Below, in pieces: positions 1 to 8,836 of a DNA stretch of 64,000 nt. The notes below the pieces were generated by a model that was not told the origin of the DNA, searched no databases, and worked only from the letters and a program-made list of their open reading frames with translations. Source of the DNA: JAAYBF01 sp963716445. GTDB taxonomy: Bacteria; Actinomycetota; Thermoleophilia; Solirubrobacterales; Thermoleophilaceae. Position numbers and translations under genes: made by a program. How positions within the stretch are numbered: the first letter of the stretch is position 1; every line of letters starts with the position of its first letter. Location: positions 372,001 to 436,000 of the forward strand of contig OY970313.1 of the NCBI GenBank assembly GCA_963716445.1, read 5' to 3'.

Positions 1-68
1 CTCATCGAGCCGTGCAGCTCGGGGGTGAACCCGCGCGACACACAACCTGGCCAGTAAGCGAGCTTCAC
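1..68 (-). CDS. sdhE: SdhE-like CCG-domain subunit of succinate dehydrogenase (N-terminus only, cut by window edge)
   Basis: A GTG at 66-68 overlaps the sdhB stop by 4 nt (GTGA), with GGGAG about 9 nt upstream. It opens a frame running off the window for 22 codons. The visible peptide begins MKLAYWPGCVSRGFTPELHG. The WPGC-SRG-PEL pattern is the start of a CCG (cysteine-rich) domain as found in archaeal SdhE and heterodisulfide reductase subunit B. In E-type succinate dehydrogenases this subunit replaces the haem-binding membrane anchors SdhC/SdhD and contacts the quinone side. Coupling to sdhB and the gene order sdhA-sdhB-sdhE match that of Sulfolobus. Only the first 22 residues are visible, so the rest of the protein is inferred. 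Confidence 0.8.
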   Translation of the reverse strand, partial: MKLAYWPGCVSRGFTPELHGSM

Positions 69-1162
69 GACTCTTGACTCCCCTCGGCCATGGCGCCCTC
101 CTCCTCGGCGGAACTCTCGCCGACGATGTAGAGGTTCAGCTCCAGGCGCTCATCCTTGGACTCGATCTCCTCGAAGATCCGCTTGACGTTCCTCTGGTCC
201 GGCAGCTTGTGGTGGAAGAGCGCCTTGCGCGGCGTGATCTTCCCGGTCTTCAGGCCGCGGACAGCCGTCGGCAGGCTCGCGACGAGCTCCTTGACCGCGC
301 CGGGCTCGGTCTGGCCCTTGATCAGCGAGCCGTCGCCGAACGAGCGCGGCAGCAGCTGCGCCTCGTGGAGGGTGCCCCAGCGCTCGATGATGTCGACGAA
401 CGCCTTCTCGTGGCCGTAGCCGTTGTTGCGGTCCTTGATCTCGAAGTCGTTGGTCGCGCGCCGGCGCAGGCGCATGATCTGGCTCATCGGCGCGACGTCC
501 TTCGGGCAGACCTCGATGCAGGCGAAGCAGTGGGTGCAGTCGTACATCCCGTGCGGATCCTCGGCGAGGTCGCGCAGGCGCTCCTCCTCCTGGCCGTCGC
601 GCGGGTCGCCGACGAAGCGGTAGGCCTTCGCGAGCGCCGCGGGGCCGACGAACTCCGGATCGACCTCGAGCGACAGGCAGGCGCCGACGCAGGCGCCGCA
701 CTGGATGCAGGCCATCGACTGCGTGATGTCGATCATCGACTCCGCCGGGACGATGTGCTCGCGCTCGGGCGGCGGGCCGTCCGGCAGCAGCCACGGGACG
801 ACTCGCTGGATCTTGCGCCAGTGGACCGCGTCCATGTCGACGATCAGGTCCTTGAGCACCGGGTAGTTGCTCATCGGCTCGACGACGATCGGGTTGCCGG
901 GACCTGCCTTGGCAGCCGCCTCGCCGATCGCCGTGTTGCAGGCGAGCGCCGTCTTGCCGTTGATCCGCACGGCGCAGGAGCCGCAGATCGCCGCCTGACA
1001 CGAGCAGCGGATGCCGATCGAGCCGTCCTGGTCGTCACGCGCGTTGAGGATGCCCTTCAGCACCGAGCGCTCGGACTCGACGTCGACCCTGTACTCGCTC
1101 CAGTAGGCCGGCTGACCCGACTCCGGGTCGTAGCGGCGGAGCTTCAGCGTGTACTCAGGCAT
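65..1162 (-). CDS. sdhB: Succinate dehydrogenase iron-sulfur subunit, E-type
   Basis: Carries electrons from the FAD of SdhA to quinone through three Fe-S centres. The start MPEYTLKLRRYDPES is preferred; an in-frame ATG lies 15 nt upstream (1177). From 1162 the protein is 365 aa, much longer than the ~240 aa of E. coli SdhB, because of a C-terminal extension after about residue 236. The [2Fe-2S] ligands are C55, C60, C63 and C75. The ferredoxin domain has C152-x2-C155-x2-C158-x3-C162 and C209-x2-C212-x2-C215-x3-C219-P. C212 sits where canonical enzymes have Ile or Val, so centre 3 could hold a 4Fe cluster instead of 3Fe. It lies 22 nt after sdhA and overlaps the sdhE-like gene, so all three are probably co-transcribed. 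Confidence 0.95.
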   Translation of the reverse strand: MPEYTLKLRRYDPESGQPAYWSEYRVDVESERSVLKGILNARDDQDGSIGIRCSCQAAICGSCAVRINGKTALACNTAIGEAAAKAGPGNPIVVEPMSNYPVLKDLIVDMDAVHWRKIQRVVPWLLPDGPPPEREHIVPAESMIDITQSMACIQCGACVGACLSLEVDPEFVGPAALAKAYRFVGDPRDGQEEERLRDLAEDPHGMYDCTHCFACIEVCPKDVAPMSQIMRLRRRATNDFEIKDRNNGYGHEKAFVDIIERWGTLHEAQLLPRSFGDGSLIKGQTEPGAVKELVASLPTAVRGLKTGKITPRKALFHHKLPDQRNVKRIFEEIESKDERLELNLYIVGESSAEEEGAMAEGSQES

Positions 1163-1183
1163 GACCGTCCATCCCAATCCACG

Positions 1184-2869
1184 TTAGTACTTGCGCTCCT
1201 GGGGCTCCCACTGGGTCATCGTGACCTCGGAGTAGGAGACCTCGGGCTCGCCGTCGCCGTTCGCGGTCAGGTTGATGTGCTTGATCCACTCGTCGTCGTT
1301 GCGCTCCGGGTGGTCGGTGCGGAACTGCGCTCCCCGGCTCTCCGTTCGCTCGATCGCGCCGCGGACGATGCACTCGGCGTTGTCGAGCATGAACTGCAGC
1401 TCGAGCGCGCCGAGGACGTCCTGGTTGAAGACGCTGCCCTTGTCGTCGACCGCGACCGTCTTCGCCTCCTCGCGTAGGCGGCGGACGGCCTCGAGCGCGA
1501 CGTTCAGTCCCGCCTCGTCGCGGAAGACGGCGCAGTGCTTGTCCATCACGGCGCCCATCTCGGCCCTGATCTCGGAGATCCGGCGGCCGTTGCGGTCGCG
1601 GCCGACGATCGCGTCGATCGTCGCGCGCTCGCGGCCGAGCTCCTCGCCGGACGGCGTCGGCATCCCGATCCCCCTGGCCACCCGCGCGGCGTGGGCGCCG
1701 GAGCGGCGGCCGAAGATCAGCGTGTCGAGCAGCGAGTTGGCGCCGAGGCGGTTGCCGCCGTGGACCGAGACGCACGCGCACTCGCCGGCGGCGTAGAGGC
1801 CGGGGACGTCGGTCTCGCCGTCGACGTTGGTCTTGACCCCGCCCATCACGTAGTGGTTGCCGGGCTTGATGCGGATCGGCTCGCGCGTGATGTCGACGCC
1901 GGCGAAGTCGCGGCCGACCATCACGATCTCGCGCAGCGCCTCGTGGATGCGCTGCCTCGGCACGACGGTGATGTCGAGCGCGACGGTGCCGTCGGGGAAG
2001 CCGCGGCCCTCGTCGATCTCGGTCTGCTCGGCGCGCGAGACGACGTCGCGCGAGGCCAGCTCCATCTTGTTCGGCGCGTACTTCTCCATGAAGCGCTCGC
2101 CGTTGGCGTTGTAGAGGTGGGCGCCCTCGCCGCGCGCTCCCTCGGTGATCAGCAGGCCGATCCCCGCGAGCGTCGTGGGGTGGTACTGCACCATCTCCAT
2201 GTCCATCAGCGCGGCGCCGGCGCGGTAGGCCATCGCGATGCCGTCGCCGGTGCAGATCAGGGCGTTGGTCGAGGGGTTGAAGATCTGGCCGTTGCCGCCG
2301 GTCGCGAGGATCACCGTCTTAGCGGTGAACAGCTCGATCGAGCCGTCGCGGATGTTGCGGGTTACGGCGCCGGCGATGCGACCGTCGGCGTCCTTGACCA
2401 GGGCCGTGGTGAACCACTCCTCGAAGCGCTCGACCTCGTCGTGCTTCATCAGCTGCTCGTAGAGCACGTGGAGGATCGCCTGGCCCGTGATGTCGGCGAC
2501 GTAGTAGGTGCGGGCGGCCGAGGCGCCGCCGAAGGCGCGCGTGCCGAGCCTGCCCTGCTCGTTGCGGTGGAAGGTGACGCCGAGATGCTCGAGGTGGAGG
2601 ATCTCCTCGGGCGCCTCGCGGCACATGATCTCTATCGCGTCCTGGTCGCCGAGGTAGTCGGAGCCCTTGACGGTGTCGAAGGCGTGCGACTCCCACGAGT
2701 CCTCGGGGTTGAGCGCCGCGTTGATGCCGCCCTGGGCGGCGTTCGAGTGCGAGCGGACCGGGTGGACCTTCGAGACGATGCCCACCGACGCGCCGCCCTC
2801 GGCGGCCGCGAGGGCCGCGCGCTGGCCGGCGAGTCCGGCTCCGATGACTAGGACGTCGTGCTGGGGCAT
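1184..2869 (-). CDS. sdhA: Succinate dehydrogenase flavoprotein subunit
   Basis: 561 aa FAD subunit that oxidises succinate to fumarate. Residues 8-14 give the dinucleotide fold (IGAGLAG). SHSNAAQGG (40-48) carries the His (H41) that normally binds FAD covalently. TEGARGEGAHL and HGGNRLGANSLLDTLIFGRRSG match the active-site and FAD-closing motifs of SdhA/FrdA. The length is near the family norm (about 570-590). No sdhC or sdhD-like membrane gene is nearby: upstream on the same strand is an M50 protease, downstream are sdhB and the CCG-domain gene. That arrangement supports the E-type (soluble-subunit) enzyme. Confidence 0.97.
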   Translation of the reverse strand: MPQHDVLVIGAGLAGQRAALAAAEGGASVGIVSKVHPVRSHSNAAQGGINAALNPEDSWESHAFDTVKGSDYLGDQDAIEIMCREAPEEILHLEHLGVTFHRNEQGRLGTRAFGGASAARTYYVADITGQAILHVLYEQLMKHDEVERFEEWFTTALVKDADGRIAGAVTRNIRDGSIELFTAKTVILATGGNGQIFNPSTNALICTGDGIAMAYRAGAALMDMEMVQYHPTTLAGIGLLITEGARGEGAHLYNANGERFMEKYAPNKMELASRDVVSRAEQTEIDEGRGFPDGTVALDITVVPRQRIHEALREIVMVGRDFAGVDITREPIRIKPGNHYVMGGVKTNVDGETDVPGLYAAGECACVSVHGGNRLGANSLLDTLIFGRRSGAHAARVARGIGMPTPSGEELGRERATIDAIVGRDRNGRRISEIRAEMGAVMDKHCAVFRDEAGLNVALEAVRRLREEAKTVAVDDKGSVFNQDVLGALELQFMLDNAECIVRGAIERTESRGAQFRTDHPERNDDEWIKHINLTANGDGEPEVSYSEVTMTQWEPQERKY

Positions 2870-2924
2870 GGGTGGGGAGGAGGTGCGGCGGGCGCGATCC
2901 TATCCGAAGGGATTTCCGCTCCGC

Positions 2925-4106
2925 CTAGCGGCTGAGCGCCGGCGTCAACGCGCGGCGAACGGCGTCGGCCGTGACGATCCCTCGCAGATGGCCCTCGCCG
3001 TCGACGGCCATCAGCGCTCCGAGGCGCACCAGCCCCTCACGACCGAGCAGAGCCTCGAGCGGATCGTCGGCCGCCACGCGCAGCGAGCTCTCGCTGTCGC
3101 CGGAGTCGCTCGCCATCAGCGCTGCGACGGTCCGCGTCGGTCGTACGGGCTCGGGAAGGTCGGAGACGCTCTGCTCGGTGATCAGGCCGACGAGGCGGCC
3201 ATTCGCGTCGACGACCGGGAACCACGGCCAGCCGTAACGCAGGAAGTACTCGTCGTAGGCGCGGTCGACCGCCATATCGGCGGGGATGGCGACGGGCTCG
3301 GCGTCCATCACGTCGGCGACGGAGAGCCCCTCGATCCGGCTTGCCAGCTCCGTCTGGACGACGGCCGATCGCGCCGCCTGGCTGAGGAACCAGCCGATGA
3401 TCGCGAACCAGATGCCGGCTACGACGTCACCCCGGAGGAAGACGAGGATGCCGGCGCCGATCATCAGGAAGGCGAAGCCGCGTCCCAGCGCGCCGGCGAA
3501 GCGAGTCGCTCTCGTGCGGTCGCCGGTCACCTTCCACGCGACGGCGCGGGCGATCCTGCCGCCGTCGAGGGGAAATCCCGGCAGCAGATTGAAGGCAAGC
3601 AGCAGCAGGTTGACCGACCCGAGGTAGCCGATCACCGCGAGAGCCTCGTCATCGGTCGTGGCTTTGAAGCTAAGGGCGTGGGTCGCGTCGTCGGCGCCGG
3701 CGAGCGCGGCGGCGCCGAGCCAGCAGGCGATCGCGATCGCCAGCGTCACCAGCGGGCCGGCGACGGCGACGCGGAACTCCTCGCCGGCGCTGAGCGTGTC
3801 GCGCTCCATCTTCGCGACGCCGCCGAACATCCAGAGGTCGATCCCGGCGATCCCGATCCCCGACCGGCGCGCCTCGGCCGCGTGTCCAAGCTCGTGCAGC
3901 AAGATCGACAGGAAGAACAGCAGCGACGAGACGACGGCCAGCGCGAAGGCGGTGTTGCCCTCGGGGAAGCGCTCCACGTCCCCGTAGTAGCCCGAGAGCG
4001 ACCAGATGATCAGGAACAGGACGAGGAGGAGGCTCGGGTCGGCGCCGATGCGGATACCGAAGACTCGCGCGAACTGGATCGATCCACCGCCGAACACACA
4101 GAGCAT
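2925..4106 (-). CDS. M50 site-2 protease with C-terminal CBS domains
   Basis: About 393 aa membrane metalloprotease. The zinc motif HELGH is at residues 71-75 inside a hydrophobic helix, and the third ligand comes from the LPGFPLDGG motif in a later helix. Several further membrane segments precede a CBS-domain pair (about 245-390, SVADVMDAEPVAIPAD and later repeats). CBS domains in this subfamily are thought to sense nucleotides; that is family knowledge. The ATG at 4106 is the first in frame after the icd divergence; a GTG at 4097 is an alternative. The gene lies 55 nt upstream of sdhA on the same strand and may share its transcript. Its substrate cannot be told from sequence. Confidence 0.88.
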   Translation of the reverse strand: MLCVFGGGSIQFARVFGIRIGADPSLLLVLFLIIWSLSGYYGDVERFPEGNTAFALAVVSSLLFFLSILLHELGHAAEARRSGIGIAGIDLWMFGGVAKMERDTLSAGEEFRVAVAGPLVTLAIAIACWLGAAALAGADDATHALSFKATTDDEALAVIGYLGSVNLLLLAFNLLPGFPLDGGRIARAVAWKVTGDRTRATRFAGALGRGFAFLMIGAGILVFLRGDVVAGIWFAIIGWFLSQAARSAVVQTELASRIEGLSVADVMDAEPVAIPADMAVDRAYDEYFLRYGWPWFPVVDANGRLVGLITEQSVSDLPEPVRPTRTVAALMASDSGDSESSLRVAADDPLEALLGREGLVRLGALMAVDGEGHLRGIVTADAVRRALTPALSR

Positions 4107-4160
4107 GGTGGCAGCCGGGACCCGGGTAATGTGCGCCCGCCCATGAGCGAAGGGAGCCCG

Positions 4161-5381
4161 GTGGCGAAGATCCAAGTGAGGAACCCGATCGTCGAGCTCG
4201 ACGGCGACGAGATGACGCGCATCATCTGGGCCTTCATCAAGGAGCAGCTGATCCTGCCCTACCTCGACGTCGAGCTGAAGTACTTCGACCTCGGGATCGA
4301 GAGCCGCGACGCCACCGCGGACCAGATCACCGTCGACGCCGCCAACGCGATCAAGCGATACGGCGTCGGAGTCAAGTGCGCGACGATCACGCCGGACGAG
4401 GCGCGCGTCGAGGAGTTCGGGCTGAAGGAGATGTACCGCTCGCCGAACGGCACGATCCGCAACATCCTCGGCGGCGTGATCTTCCGCGAGCCGATCGTCA
4501 TCTCGAACATCCCCCGGCTCGTGCCGGGATGGACCAAGCCGATCGTGATCGGCCGCCACGCGTTCGGCGACCAGTACCGGGCGACCGACATGGTCGTTCC
4601 GGGCGAGGGCTCGCTCACCCTCACCTACACGCCCAAGAACGGCGACGACCCGGTCGAGCTCGACGTCTACGACTTCCCCGGCGGCGGCGTCGCGATGGCG
4701 ATGTACAACCTCGACGACTCGATTCGCGACTTCGCGCGCGCCTCGATGCGCTATGGCCTCGAGCGCGGCTATCCGGTCTACCTGTCGACCAAGAACACGA
4801 TCATGAAGCGCTACGACGGGCGCTTCAAGGACCTCTTCGAGGAGATCTACGAGAGTGAGTTCAGGTCCGACTTCGAGGCCGCGGGGATCGCCTACGAGCA
4901 CCGGCTGATCGACGACATGGTCGCCGCCGCGCTGAAGTGGGAGGGCGGCTACGTCTGGGCGTGCAAGAACTACGACGGCGACGTCCAGTCCGACACCGTC
5001 GCCCAGGGCTTCGGCTCGCTCGGGTTGATGACGAGCGTGCTGATGACTCCCGACGGCAAGACCGTCGAGGCCGAGGCCGCGCACGGCACCGTCACGCGTC
5101 ACTACCGCCAGCACCAGCAGGGCAAGCCGACCTCGACGAACCCGATCGCCTCGATCTTCGCGTGGACGCGCGCGCTGTCCGCGCGCGCCCGGATGGACGA
5201 CACTCCCGACGTCGCCCGCTTCGCCGAGACGCTCGAGCGTGTTTGCATCGAGACGGTCGAGAGCGGCAAGATGACCAAGGACCTTGCGCTGCTGGTCGGT
5301 CCGGACCAGCCGTTTCAGACGACACAGGAATTCCTCGCCGCGATCGACGAGCGCCTCGAGCAGGCGATGGCCCGTCAGTAG
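4161..5381 (+). CDS. icd: NADP-dependent isocitrate dehydrogenase (eukaryotic-like type II)
   Basis: Oxidative decarboxylation of isocitrate to 2-oxoglutarate in the TCA cycle. The start GTG at 4161 (VAKIQVRNPIVELDGDEMTR) follows AAGGGAG at 4150-4156 and matches the usual N-terminus of the family. An ATG at 4143 would add six residues. The 406 aa length and the motifs KCATITPDE (72-80) and RSPNGTIRN (93-101) place it in the homodimeric group shared with eukaryotes, not the E. coli Icd group. It is divergent from the M50 protease and is followed 36 nt later by mdh, so icd-mdh likely form one transcript. Confidence 0.95.
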   Translation: MAKIQVRNPIVELDGDEMTRIIWAFIKEQLILPYLDVELKYFDLGIESRDATADQITVDAANAIKRYGVGVKCATITPDEARVEEFGLKEMYRSPNGTIRNILGGVIFREPIVISNIPRLVPGWTKPIVIGRHAFGDQYRATDMVVPGEGSLTLTYTPKNGDDPVELDVYDFPGGGVAMAMYNLDDSIRDFARASMRYGLERGYPVYLSTKNTIMKRYDGRFKDLFEEIYESEFRSDFEAAGIAYEHRLIDDMVAAALKWEGGYVWACKNYDGDVQSDTVAQGFGSLGLMTSVLMTPDGKTVEAEAAHGTVTRHYRQHQQGKPTSTNPIASIFAWTRALSARARMDDTPDVARFAETLERVCIETVESGKMTKDLALLVGPDQPFQTTQEFLAAIDERLEQAMARQ

Positions 5382-5417
5382 CGGCCGACCCGTCCACTAC
5401 CCAGGAGACATCAACTC

Positions 5418-6404
<987 letters not shown>

Positions 6405-6421
6405 CCCGAGCCCCTAGCCGG

Positions 6422-6850
6422 CTATGCGGCTGGGTGCCAGCCCTTGTCCTTCTTCTTCACCTTGCCGTCCTGCTCCAGGCTCGGCAGCACGCGGTACAGG
6501 TAGTTCGGCTGGATCTTCATCGCCTTGGCGAGCTCGGGGATGGTGATCCCCGGCTGGCCGGCGACGAGGTCCAGCGCCTGCTGCGCACGCTTGCCTGACC
6601 CGCGCGGCCGGCCGCGGCGGCCGGTCCCGGACGAGCCGGCGGCACGCCGGCGTCCAGTGGCTCGGGACGGGGACGCGGCGCGGCGGGTACGTCCCTTGGC
6701 TCCGCTCGTGCCGGTGCCGGCACTGCTTCCATCAACGCCCTGGAGAGCGGCGGCAGCCTCCTCCAGTTGGCGGTATTCCTCGACCAGCGGCTCGAGCTCG
6801 CGACGGCGAGTCTCTATGTCCTTGAGCGTCTTCTTCAGGAAGTCGGTCAC
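6422..6850 (-). CDS. Small basic DNA-binding protein: coiled coil, AT-hook-like linker, winged helix
   Basis: 142 aa. Residues 1-38 form a charged coiled coil (KKTLKDIETRRRELEPLVEEY). Residues 45-85 are Ser/Gly/Arg-rich with a GRRGRPRGSG stretch resembling an AT-hook. Residues 86-142 (RAQQALDLVAGQPGITIPEL to the end) look like a winged helix-turn-helix. The start GTG at 6850 is set by a strong GAGGAGG about 10 nt upstream. A nucleoid-associated or regulatory role is inferred from charge and domain order; I do not recognise a named family. It is transcribed alone, with an unusually AT-rich upstream region. Confidence 0.75.
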   Translation of the reverse strand: MTDFLKKTLKDIETRRRELEPLVEEYRQLEEAAAALQGVDGSSAGTGTSGAKGRTRRAASPSRATGRRRAAGSSGTGRRGRPRGSGKRAQQALDLVAGQPGITIPELAKAMKIQPNYLYRVLPSLEQDGKVKKKDKGWHPAA

Positions 6851-7029
6851 TGCGGGGGAACCTCCTCATTGTTCGCTGAGCGGGGGGTAGGGCTCCCCCG
6901 TCAGCCTTATATTCGAACAGTGTTACAGATTGATCCCGGTGAATCCCACCGTCAATGAGAAATCTGATGTTCCTATTTCTTCGGCGGCATTGATGTTTGG
7001 ATCAGCTGGTTCCCGACTTTGGACGAGTA
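6851..7029 (-). promoter_or_regulatory. AT-rich upstream region with hairpin leader for the wHTH gene
   Basis: This gap is far richer in A+T than its surroundings. Read on the minus strand it contains TTGACG (rc 6950-6955) and TATAAG (rc 6906-6911), either of which could belong to a promoter, although no well-spaced pair is clear. A G/C hairpin (CGGGGGG 6881-6887 with CCCCCG 6895-6900) would lie in the 5' leader, just before the AGGAGG ribosome site. Confidence 0.4.
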
Positions 7030-7467
7030 TTACTCCACCATCGCTCGCAGGAGGCCGAGCGACCGATCGAGCTCGCCTCCCGTAACCCGCTTCACCACGG
7101 GTCCCGCCATCCGGCCGAGCGGACCGCCGGGGAGGCTGAACTCGTTGATGTACGTGAAGCTGGTCCGACCGTCGTCCGCGGGCTCGAGCTCATAGGTAAC
7201 ACCCGCGTGAGATCGCATCGGCCCACGTCCCTCCCAGACGACGAGCCGAGCAGGATCGTTCTGGACGACCTTCCAACGGACCGTGAACCGCCTGCCGGCG
7301 AGCTGGAGCCTTTGTGTGAGCTCCGACCCCTGCTGGAGCTTGCCATCCGGCGCGTCTTCGAGTCCCGCGTGAATCGTCACCCACTCCTCGAGGCAGGCCG
7401 GGTTCATGATGACTTCGTAGACGGCCTCGGGACTGGCGGCGATCTCGACGGAGCGCTCGACCTTCAC
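7030..7467 (-). CDS. SRPBCC (START/Bet v1-like) family protein
   Basis: 145 aa. Begins VKVERSVEIAASPEAVYEVI, the classic first strand and helix of the polyketide cyclase/SRPBCC fold, and ends with the long C-terminal helix (GPVVKRVTGGELDRSLGLL). These proteins bind hydrophobic ligands in a cavity; the ligand here is unknown. The GTG start overlaps the stop of the upstream NAD(P)-binding gene by 4 nt (GTGA), so the two are translationally coupled and probably act on related substrates. Confidence 0.85.
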   Translation of the reverse strand: MKVERSVEIAASPEAVYEVIMNPACLEEWVTIHAGLEDAPDGKLQQGSELTQRLQLAGRRFTVRWKVVQNDPARLVVWEGRGPMRSHAGVTYELEPADDGRTSFTYINEFSLPGGPLGRMAGPVVKRVTGGELDRSLGLLRAMVE

Positions 7468-8390
7468 CGGGCGGCCAGCTCCTCGCGTGACTCCCAGTCC
7501 GCCAGCGCGCGCTCCACCGCGCGGTCGAAAGGCAAGAGCCGGATGCCGTACAGGCGCGGGGCCTCCTCGGCCGACCGCGGCAGCAAGTCGTGCTCGAGGC
7601 TCTCCATCAACGGTCTCACCAGCTCGAGCGGCTGGCCGGTGACGGCGCTCACCACGGCGCTCGCCGGTGGGGTGAGGGAGGCGCGCAGTCCGATCGGCGT
7701 CCGCCCGACCCCCATCTGATCGGCGATGCGCTCGATCATCTCGCCGTAGCTCACCACGTCGGGGCCGGCGATGTCGAGCGAGCGCCCGACCGTGGTCGAC
7801 GTGGCGGGCGTCCGGGCGAGGAACTCGAGCGCGTCGCGCTCGGCGATCGGCTGCGTCACGTTGTCGCGCCAGGCCGGCAGCGGAAGCAGCCGCAGGCGCT
7901 CGACGAGGCGGACGAGGATGCGGAAGGACGCCGAGCGGGCGCCGATCAGGATCGAGGCCCGCAGCGCCGTCGCGCCCGGCGCGCCGTCGAGCAGGATTCG
8001 CTCGACCTCGATACGTGAGGCGATGTGCTGGGAGGGCGCTCCGACCGCCGGCGCCAGGCCACCGAGGTAGACGACCCGCTCGACGCCGGCGGCCGACGCG
8101 TCGGCGGCGAAGCGCTCCGCGGCCCGGCGGTCGCGGGCGGCGAAGTCCCGGCCGCTCGCGTCGACGGGGGCCTCCATCGAGTGAACGAGGTAGTAGGCCG
8201 CCGAGCAGCCCTCCAGCGCTGCTCGGGTGCCGGCACCGCTCAGCACGTCGCCGCGGACGACCTCGACTCCCGCTCGCGGCCTCAGCCGCGCTGGGTCGCG
8301 CGCCAACGCGCGCACGGGTCGTCCCTCGGCCAGCAGCCGGGCGACGAGCCGGCCGCCGACGTATCCGGTCGCCCCGGTCACGAGCTCCAT
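7464..8390 (-). CDS. NAD(P)H-binding Rossmann protein (NmrA/atypical SDR)
   Basis: 308 aa. The glycine motif TGATGYVGGRL is at 5-15, followed by LARDPARL, a usual NADP-type region. The YYLVHSM segment near residue 66 is typical of the atypical SDR group often paired with DUF2867/SRPBCC proteins. The classical YxxxK catalytic pair is not evident, so it may be a sensor or a reductase of unknown substrate. It is the first gene of a two-gene unit with the SRPBCC protein. Confidence 0.85.
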   Translation of the reverse strand: MELVTGATGYVGGRLVARLLAEGRPVRALARDPARLRPRAGVEVVRGDVLSGAGTRAALEGCSAAYYLVHSMEAPVDASGRDFAARDRRAAERFAADASAAGVERVVYLGGLAPAVGAPSQHIASRIEVERILLDGAPGATALRASILIGARSASFRILVRLVERLRLLPLPAWRDNVTQPIAERDALEFLARTPATSTTVGRSLDIAGPDVVSYGEMIERIADQMGVGRTPIGLRASLTPPASAVVSAVTGQPLELVRPLMESLEHDLLPRSAEEAPRLYGIRLLPFDRAVERALADWESREELAAR

Positions 8391-8606
8391 GTGCGCATTG
8401 AAGCCGGTCGCCGCGAGGGTCGCCGAGCGACTCGACTTCGACCCCGGCTAAACATCGCAAAGAGCGGGCGAGATGCCGAACTACCTGCAATTTCGGGAAA
8501 ACGCGAAAACACGGGATTTGCGGCTTCACCGCCTTCAACGCTCGCGACGGTTCGCCACGATGCTCCCCCGACCCCGACGCAGCGACCCAGGAGACCCGAC
8601 CGGCAG

Positions 8607-8801
8607 ATGGCGAAGAAGGCGAAGCGCGTGACCTGCGAGGACTGCTTCTTCCACGCGAACCAGCTCTGCGCGCTCGAGCTGGACGAGCCGTGCACGACGT
8701 TCCGGCCGGCGGAGCGGGGGCTGGCGCCGGAGAAGCAGCTCGCGTTCACCTTCCGGACCGAGCGGACCTGGGCGGCGTACGCGTTTCCTCAGCCTGGCTA
8801 G
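8607..8801 (+). CDS. Small four-cysteine protein
   Basis: 64 aa. Four cysteines, C10-x2-C13-x7-C21-x7-C29, sit in a compact N-terminal half (TCEDCFFHANQLCALELDEP), suggesting a metal or Fe-S site. The C-terminal half is short and aromatic. A GGAGAC stretch about 10 nt before the ATG can serve as ribosome site. Conservation cannot be judged here, but the cysteine spacing and codon use look like a real gene. Function is unknown. It stands 35 nt before the MBL hydrolase and may share its transcript. Confidence 0.65.
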   Translation: MAKKAKRVTCEDCFFHANQLCALELDEPCTTFRPAERGLAPEKQLAFTFRTERTWAAYAFPQPG

Positions 8802-8836
8802 GCGGTTTGGCGCCGGTTTGCGGGTAGGGTCGAGCC

